Below are positions 6,340 through 11,288 of a DNA stretch of 11,288 bases, one piece after another. Below the pieces are notes generated by a model, which worked only from the letters and a program-made list of their open reading frames with translations, did no database searches and was not told the DNA's origin. This stretch comes from Streptococcus sp. (lineage in GTDB: Bacteria > Bacillota > Bacilli > Lactobacillales > Streptococcaceae), in assembly GCF_030825805.1 (NCBI RefSeq), contig NZ_JAPJPF010000053.1, positions 1 to 11,288 of the forward strand. Direction: 5' to 3'. Position numbers and translations under genes: made by a program. Within the stretch, counting starts at the first letter, position 1. Every line of letters starts with the position of its first letter.

Positions 6340-9300
6340 CTAGTCTTGTTTTTCCATTTTTTCCTGCTTGATGGCCAGTAATTTTTCCCCAAATTGTCGC
6401 AAGCCTTCTAAAATTTCGAAGTCTTTTTTATTTCGCACATCAAAGATTAATTCAATCAATCCTTGGCTTTCTGCAATACGAGCTTTTAAATTAGTTGCTG
6501 ATAAGGCAGCAAAATAATCTTGAGTCAAAAAAAGTTGCTTGGTAATTGGCTCAAATTTCACCGTTAGTTGATTGTCTTTTCGATCAACCACTTTAACAAA
6601 GACCTGGTCCAGATAAGATTTGATAAACCCTATTTCTAGGAGATAGGCTACCACATCAGGGTATTCTCCGAATCGATCAATCAATTCGTCTTGCAAAAGC
6701 TCATAATCTTCTTGAACTTGTATTTCTCGAATACGTTTGTAAATTTCAATTTTTTGACGTTCATCGGAGATATAATCACTTGGAATGTAGGCATCAATTT
6801 GGAGATTGAGCTCTGCATTTCCTTTTTGGCGTTTTTTCTCTTTTCCTTGTTTCTTCTCAATAGCAGCTTCGAGTAACTGTGAATACATTTCAAATCCGAC
6901 TGAATCGATAAAACCAGATTGAGAAGCCCCTAAAATATTTCCGGCACCTCGAATAGACAAATCTCGCATAGCAATCTTAAAACCAGATCCTAATTCAGTG
7001 AATCCTTTAATAGCTTCAAGACGCTTTTCAGAAACTTCTGTCAAGGTTTTGTCCGGCCGGTACATCAAATAAGCATAAGCAATGCGATTGCTTCGTCCAA
7101 CCCGTCCTCGCAATTGGTAAAGGGTAGACAAGCCCATATGGTCGGCATTTTCAATAAAGAGGGTATTGGCATTTGGGATATCCACCCCTGTTTCAATAAT
7201 GGTGGTTGTGACTAAAATATCATACTCACCTTCAATGAAATCCATCAAGGTGTTTTCCAACCGCACCTCACTCATCTGTCCATGGACAAACCCAATAGAG
7301 GCTTCCGGTACCAATTCTTGTAACTCTGAAACTTTTTGCTCAATGGTATCTACCTTGTTGTAGAGATAATAAACCTGACCTCCCCGATCCATCTCCCGAC
7401 GAATAGCATCTCGGATAATGGTTGGATTGGTTTCTAGGACATAAGTTTGAACGGGATAACGATTGGTCGGTGGGGTTTCAATAACAGACAAATCCCGAAT
7501 CCCCAACATAGACATGTGAAGGGTCCGAGGAATGGGCGTTGCCGTTAAGGTTAAAACATCGACCTTTTTCTTTAACTCCTTGAGAGTTTCCTTGTGTTTG
7601 ACACCGAACCGTTGCTCCTCATCAATCACGATAAGACCGAGATCCGCAAATTCCACATCCTTAGATAAGAGACGGTGGGTTCCAATCAAAATATCGACCT
7701 GGCCTTTTTTTAGTTTTTCCAAGGTTTCTTTTTGCTCAGCACGACTCCGGAAACGACTCAAGACATCAACTTCTACTGGAAAGGCCTCGAAACGTTCTTT
7801 GAAATTAGCATAGTGCTGTTGAGCTAGGACCGTTGTCGGAACTAAGACAGCCACTTGTTTATGGTCTTTGACAGCTTTAAAGGCCGCTCGCATAGCAACT
7901 TCTGTCTTCCCAAAGCCCACGTCTCCGACCAAGAGGCGATCCATAGGGCTTGAAGATTCCATATCCTTCTTGATTTCTTGGATCGAGCGAATCTGATCAT
8001 CTGTTTCAACATAGGGAAAAGCCTGATCAAAAGCTTCTTGGTTCTCATCGTCTGGAGTAAAGGCAAAGCCTTTCAATTGGCTTCGCTCTGCATAGAGTTG
8101 AATCAGATCATCTGCAATATCCTCTACTTCCTGACGGACCTTTTGTTTGGCCTTTTGGAAGCGACCATCATTGAGTTTGTTGATTTTAGGAGGTTTGCCA
8201 TCACTCGCAACATACTTGGACAGCATCTGGATTTGATCCACAGGGATAGAAATCCGGTCTCCATTTTGATATTGGATGGAGACATAGTCTCGGTGGACAC
8301 CAGAAATTTCGATGGTTTCTAGTCCTAAATACTGACCAATTCCATGAACCTGGTGAACAACGTAGTCTCCCTTTTCCAACTCATTGTAGTTTTTTAACCG
8401 CTCCGCGTTAGAAATAGTTTGCCGACGAATCTTTCGTTTAACCTTTTTCTGGAAGATTTCTGTCTCTGTAATCAGGACAATCTTCTCATCCACAAAGTGG
8501 AAACCACGCGCCAACCCACCAATAATCAACTGGCTCTGTCCTGGATGAAGCTGATCGGGTGCAAGATAATCCAGTTGGATCCCGTAGTCTCTCAAGTGCT
8601 CTTGTAACTGGTGGAGTCCTTGTTTACTTGTCACCTGAAGAATGACTGTGTAGTCTTGTTTACGGAAACGGTCAATTTCATCTTTTAAAAGAGAAAACTG
8701 ACTGAAGAATTCCTGCATGGGGTATTGGTTAAAAGAATAGAGGGCATCAAATCGCAGATTTCCCAAGCCTTTTTGAAAATTTGAAAAATAAGAAGCTGGT
8801 TTATAAGTGTGTAAGAGTGCGCTATTGTCCGCAAAATACTGGGCTTCAGCGAAAGAGCGACTCTTTTGTAGGTCCTCTGTCAAAAGGTTAGCAACTTCTA
8901 CATCAAACCGCGCCTCCTGATCCATGATTTTATGGTAATCATCCAAAAAAAGAGGAGCATGTTTAGGGAGATAGTCAAAAAGGGTGTAGGTTTGCTGATA
9001 AAAAAGAGAGAGAAATTTTCGACTATCTGCATGGAGACGCTGGTGATGCGCTTCTGTGAGTATCTCAGTCAAATAGGATTTGAACTCTGGATGAGGACTT
9101 TTTTGAATCAGATTTTCTAGATTCTTCTGTCCTCTTAGAAAATCATCTTTAGTTAGTAACATATCACTAACTGGATGAACTATTACCGCATCTAGATTTT
9201 CTAGTGAACGTTGAGTCTCTGGAGAAAAAGTCCGAATGCCATCAATCTCATCTCCAAAAAATTCCAGGCGATAAGGGAAATCTTGACTGGCTTCAAAAAG

Positions 9301-9852
9301 ATCTACAATATCCCCTCGAAGACTAAACTCTCCCTGTTGGCTTACCTGTGAAACCTTTTGATAGCCCATAGCCAGTAGGGTATATTTCAATTCTGTCAGA
9401 TTTCGTTCTTCCCCAACAGAGAAAGACTGAATCATAGAGCTGACAGTCTTTGGATTAGGTAAGAGCAAACGACTACCACTTACATTGGCAATGACGATTC
9501 CTTCTTTTTCTGGAGCTAAAAGAAAGTCCAGAGCTTCCAGACGAGAAAAGACTCGTTCCTGGGAAGCAAAGACAAACTCTGCCAAAGGATTGTCATCTCC
9601 GAGGAAAAGATAGACCTTTTCTTCGCCTAATAATCCCAATAAATCACTGGCGAGCCGTTCTACTTCATTTTGGGAAGAGGTCAAGACCAAGATCTTGTGT
9701 CCGTCTTCGACAGCTGTCGCCATGGTAATAGCTTTTGTAGACGAAGACAGTCCTAGTAGAAGAGAGCGACTTCTTTTTTGTTGGTCTTGTTGCCATTTTC
9801 TGATATTTTTATTTTGTTGAAATAGATCAACCAGTGTCTTATATTTATCCAT
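6340..9852 (-). CDS. mfd: transcription-repair coupling factor Mfd
   Basis: Mfd is an ATP-driven DNA translocase that pushes stalled RNA polymerase off damaged DNA and recruits UvrA for nucleotide excision repair. The product is 1170 aa from the chosen ATG. It has an N-terminal UvrB-like part with degenerate ATPase motifs and the [14 protein letters not shown] segment near 180. The RNA polymerase-interacting domain spans about 480-560 ([20 protein letters not shown]). The RecG-like motor has Walker A GDVGFGKT (near 643), DEEQRFG (near 744), [12 protein letters not shown] and GRVGRS (near 915). A C-terminal TRCF domain follows. A TTG at 9876 would add eight residues (MKKQCNNT). The ATG at 9852 is preferred because the pneumococcal protein begins at the equivalent point and the ATG overlaps the pth stop by 8 bp. 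No good ribosome binding site precedes it, so coupling to pth is likely. Confidence 0.97.
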   Translation of the reverse strand: MDKYKTLVDLFQQNKNIRKWQQDQQKRSRSLLLGLSSSTKAITMATAVEDGHKILVLTSSQNEVERLASDLLGLLGEEKVYLFLGDDNPLAEFVFASQERVFSRLEALDFLLAPEKEGIVIANVSGSRLLLPNPKTVSSMIQSFSVGEERNLTELKYTLLAMGYQKVSQVSQQGEFSLRGDIVDLFEASQDFPYRLEFFGDEIDGIRTFSPETQRSLENLDAVIVHPVSDMLLTKDDFLRGQKNLENLIQKSPHPEFKSYLTEILTEAHHQRLHADSRKFLSLFYQQTYTLFDYLPKHAPLFLDDYHKIMDQEARFDVEVANLLTEDLQKSRSFAEAQYFADNSALLHTYKPASYFSNFQKGLGNLRFDALYSFNQYPMQEFFSQFSLLKDEIDRFRKQDYTVILQVTSKQGLHQLQEHLRDYGIQLDYLAPDQLHPGQSQLIIGGLARGFHFVDEKIVLITETEIFQKKVKRKIRRQTISNAERLKNYNELEKGDYVVHQVHGIGQYLGLETIEISGVHRDYVSIQYQNGDRISIPVDQIQMLSKYVASDGKPPKINKLNDGRFQKAKQKVRQEVEDIADDLIQLYAERSQLKGFAFTPDDENQEAFDQAFPYVETDDQIRSIQEIKKDMESSSPMDRLLVGDVGFGKTEVAMRAAFKAVKDHKQVAVLVPTTVLAQQHYANFKERFEAFPVEVDVLSRFRSRAEQKETLEKLKKGQVDILIGTHRLLSKDVEFADLGLIVIDEEQRFGVKHKETLKELKKKVDVLTLTATPIPRTLHMSMLGIRDLSVIETPPTNRYPVQTYVLETNPTIIRDAIRREMDRGGQVYYLYNKVDTIEQKVSELQELVPEASIGFVHGQMSEVRLENTLMDFIEGEYDILVTTTIIETGVDIPNANTLFIENADHMGLSTLYQLRGRVGRSNRIAYAYLMYRPDKTLTEVSEKRLEAIKGFTELGSGFKIAMRDLSIRGAGNILGASQSGFIDSVGFEMYSQLLEAAIEKKQGKEKKRQKGNAELNLQIDAYIPSDYISDERQKIEIYKRIREIQVQEDYELLQDELIDRFGEYPDVVAYLLEIGFIKSYLDQVFVKVVDRKDNQLTVKFEPITKQLFLTQDYFAALSATNLKARIAESQGLIELIFDVRNKKDFEILEGLRQFGEKLLAIKQEKMEKQD

Positions 9853-10414
9853 TGTATTGTTGCATTGTTTTTTCAAACTGCCCTTCTTTTAAATAAAAAC
9901 GAAGGGCTTCTTCTGACTTGTCGATAGCAAGGAGGATGGTAGCATAATCATCCTGATCGAATTTCCCTAAGACATGGTGGACTACTGACATGCCATGCTT
10001 GGGTCTTCCGATTCCAATCTTGATGCGATTAAAGGTCTGAGTTCCAATATGGTTGATAATTGATTTGATTCCGTTGTGGCCTCCAGCTGATCCTTTGGCA
10101 CGAAGACGAATCTTGCCGACTTCCATATCCAAGTCGTCATAAATAACGACCAAATCTTCCACCTCTAAACCATAATAGGTCAAAAGCGCGTGTACGGCCT
10201 TACCACTCTCATTCATAAAAGTGGTTGGTTTGACTAAAAATACCTTTTCTCCATCTATAAAGGTGGAGGTCACATCTGCTTGAAAAATCTTATCATGTAA
10301 AAAAGTGAGGTTGAGAGACTTCGCCAGCTGATCCACTAACATAAAGCCAACATTGTGTTTGGTTTCCACATATTTATCTCCCGGATTTCCCAATCCGACG
10401 ATTAATTTTGTCAT
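9845..10414 (-). CDS. pth: peptidyl-tRNA hydrolase
   Basis: Pth cuts the ester bond between peptide and tRNA in peptidyl-tRNAs dropped by ribosomes, returning free tRNA to the cytoplasm. The 189-aa protein has the family start [10 protein letters not shown] and all the residues known from E. coli Pth at the same numbers: N10, the catalytic H20 (in KHNVGF), N68 (FMNES), D93 (IYDDLD) and N114 (GGHNG). The length is usual. AAAGGGA lies about 7 bases before the ATG. The gene is 70 bp downstream of ychF, across an imperfect hairpin, and heads the compact run to ftsH. Its last 8 bases overlap the mfd start. I could not identify a convincing promoter in the gap, so it may share transcription with ychF. 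Confidence 0.97.
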   Translation of the reverse strand: MTKLIVGLGNPGDKYVETKHNVGFMLVDQLAKSLNLTFLHDKIFQADVTSTFIDGEKVFLVKPTTFMNESGKAVHALLTYYGLEVEDLVVIYDDLDMEVGKIRLRAKGSAGGHNGIKSIINHIGTQTFNRIKIGIGRPKHGMSVVHHVLGKFDQDDYATILLAIDKSEEALRFYLKEGQFEKTMQQYNG

Positions 10415-10433
10415 TTACTTTCCCTTTCAAAAG

Positions 10434-10467
10434 CCAAAAGGGCTGGAATTTTTTTCCAACCTTTTGG
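10434..10467 (-). terminator. imperfect hairpin between ychF and pth, partial terminator or processing site
   Basis: CCAAAAGG (10434-10441) pairs with CCTTTTGG (10460-10467). TGGAA (10444-10448) pairs with TTCCA (10454-10458), with a small internal mismatch between the two helices. On the minus strand the stem is followed by CTTTTGAAAGGG, a short and broken T run. It lies after the ychF stop and just before the pth ribosome binding site. It may attenuate transcription or stabilise the ychF message rather than fully terminate. Confidence 0.45.
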
Positions 10468-10484
10468 TTATTTACTTATTCTCT

Positions 10485-11288
10485 TTATACATTGAAGCGG
10501 AATTCCATGATGTCGCCATCTTGAACGACATATTCTTTTCCTTCTTCTCGCAAGCGTCCTGCTTCTTTTACAGCCTTTTCAGATCCATATTTGACCAAAT
10601 CATCATAAGACATGGTTACAGCACGGATAAATCCTTTTTCAAAGTCTGAGTGGATAATTCCAGCTGCTTGAGGAGCTTTCATACCACGTTTGAAAGTCCA
10701 AGCGCGAACTTCTTTTTCACCAGCTGTGAAGTAAGTTCCAAGTCCAAGTAAATGGTAAGCTGCACGAGTCAACTTATCCACACCTGACTCTGTCAAACCA
10801 ATGGCTTCAAGAAACTCTTTTTTATCTTCATCGTCTAATTCAGAAATTTCTTCTTCAGCACGCGCAGAAATCACCACTACCTCTGCATTTTCTGTTTCTG
10901 CGAATTCACGAATTTGTTTCACATAATCAATAGAGTCTGGGTCTCCAACAACATCCTCATCCACATTCGCTACATAAAGAACGGGTTTAGTGGTCAAGAG
11001 GAAGAGACCTTTGACAACTTTTTGTTCTTCGTCTGTGAATTCGATGGTACGAGCTGACTTCCCGTCTTCCAGAACTGGCTTAATCTTTTGGAGGACATTA
11101 AATTCTGCAACGGAATCCTTGTCCTTTTGCGTACGGGCCATCTTTTCCACACGCGCATAGCGTTTATTCACAGATTCTAGGTCAGCCAAAATCAACTCTA
11201 GGTTAATAGTATCAATGTCTGCTAGTGGATCAACAAAAGCATCTTCACGACCTTGCTCCCGCATGACATTTTCATCATCAAAAGCACG
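10485..11288 (-). CDS. ychF: ribosome-binding ATPase YchF (Obg-type), 5' part outside window
   Basis: YchF (Ola1 in eukaryotes) is an Obg-family P-loop protein that binds ribosomes and, unlike its relatives, prefers ATP. It is linked to oxidative stress responses. The visible 267 codons run from RAFDDENV at the window edge to the stop. By comparison with the usual length of about 371 aa, roughly 104 residues with the Walker A and switch regions are missing to the right. Visible are the helical insertion (LESVNKRYARVEKMARTQ), the altered G4 motif NVDE (near 10967; NxxE instead of NKxD, the basis for ATP preference), the G5-like ISAR, and a C-terminal TGS domain (EVRAWTFKRGMKAPQAAG to VQDGDIMEFRFNV). 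The frame is open to the window edge, so the ATG at 11264 is internal and not the start. Confidence 0.97.
   Translation of the reverse strand, partial: RAFDDENVMREQGREDAFVDPLADIDTINLELILADLESVNKRYARVEKMARTQKDKDSVAEFNVLQKIKPVLEDGKSARTIEFTDEEQKVVKGLFLLTTKPVLYVANVDEDVVGDPDSIDYVKQIREFAETENAEVVVISARAEEEISELDDEDKKEFLEAIGLTESGVDKLTRAAYHLLGLGTYFTAGEKEVRAWTFKRGMKAPQAAGIIHSDFEKGFIRAVTMSYDDLVKYGSEKAVKEAGRLREEGKEYVVQDGDIMEFRFNV

Noticed and set aside
6306..6342. 8-bp inverted repeat TAGAAAGA/TCTTTCTA at the end of mfd as a terminator
   Set aside because: The stem is A/T-rich with a 15-base loop, and on the minus strand it is followed by As, not Ts. It does not meet intrinsic terminator criteria on either strand.
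1..11288. CRISPR array, prophage, insertion sequence or defence system
   Set aside because: No regularly spaced repeats, transposase, integrase or phage-like proteins are present. Apart from the ftsH-tRNA gap, the window is filled by conserved housekeeping genes.

Overview
The window is a chromosomal stretch from a Streptococcus, most likely a viridans-type (mitis/sanguinis-like) species. The gene order ychF, pth, mfd, S4-domain protein, divIC, 42-codon ORF, class A beta-lactamase-like protein, tilS, hpt, ftsH, tRNA-Glu is the arrangement I know from next to the replication origin in S. pneumoniae and relatives. The protein sequences match that lineage closely, for example Mfd, the DivIC protein and the KIG-type serine hydrolase. 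Species cannot be settled from the sequence alone. Every supported gene lies on the minus strand, so transcription runs from high to low coordinates.

Layout in transcription order. The 3' part of ychF enters at the right edge (11288-10485). A short gap with an imperfect hairpin follows. Then comes a very compact run, pth-mfd-rqcP-divIC-(42-aa ORF)-serine hydrolase-tilS-hpt-ftsH (10414-439). Junctions in this run are 8-bp overlaps, 1-bp TAATG overlaps or gaps of 5-10 bp. The exception is a 63-bp gap before rqcP, which holds a good ribosome binding site and a possible extended -10 promoter. After ftsH there is a 387-bp region without a convincing gene (52-438), full of inverted repeats and ending in a clear intrinsic terminator. 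A strong promoter (TTGACA, 16 bp, TGATATAAT) follows, driving a tRNA-Glu (UUC) cut by the left edge of the window. In pneumococcus this tRNA heads an rRNA operon, which would lie outside the window.

The genes are mostly housekeeping and centre on translation and stress. Pth recycles peptidyl-tRNA, RqcP acts in rescue of stalled 50S subunits, TilS makes the tRNA-Ile lysidine and YchF is a ribosome-associated ATPase. Mfd couples repair to transcription, Hpt salvages purines, DivIC belongs to the divisome, and FtsH is the membrane quality-control protease. The serine hydrolase and the 42-aa protein have no established role that I can state.

The most notable region is 52-438. In S. pneumoniae the competence sigma factor gene comX1 sits between ftsH and tRNA-Glu. 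Here no comX reading frame is present. The space holds a chain of hairpins, including a loop complementary to an upstream segment, and a 20-bp palindrome present twice. I see no mobile element ORF, CRISPR array, phage gene or defence system in the window.
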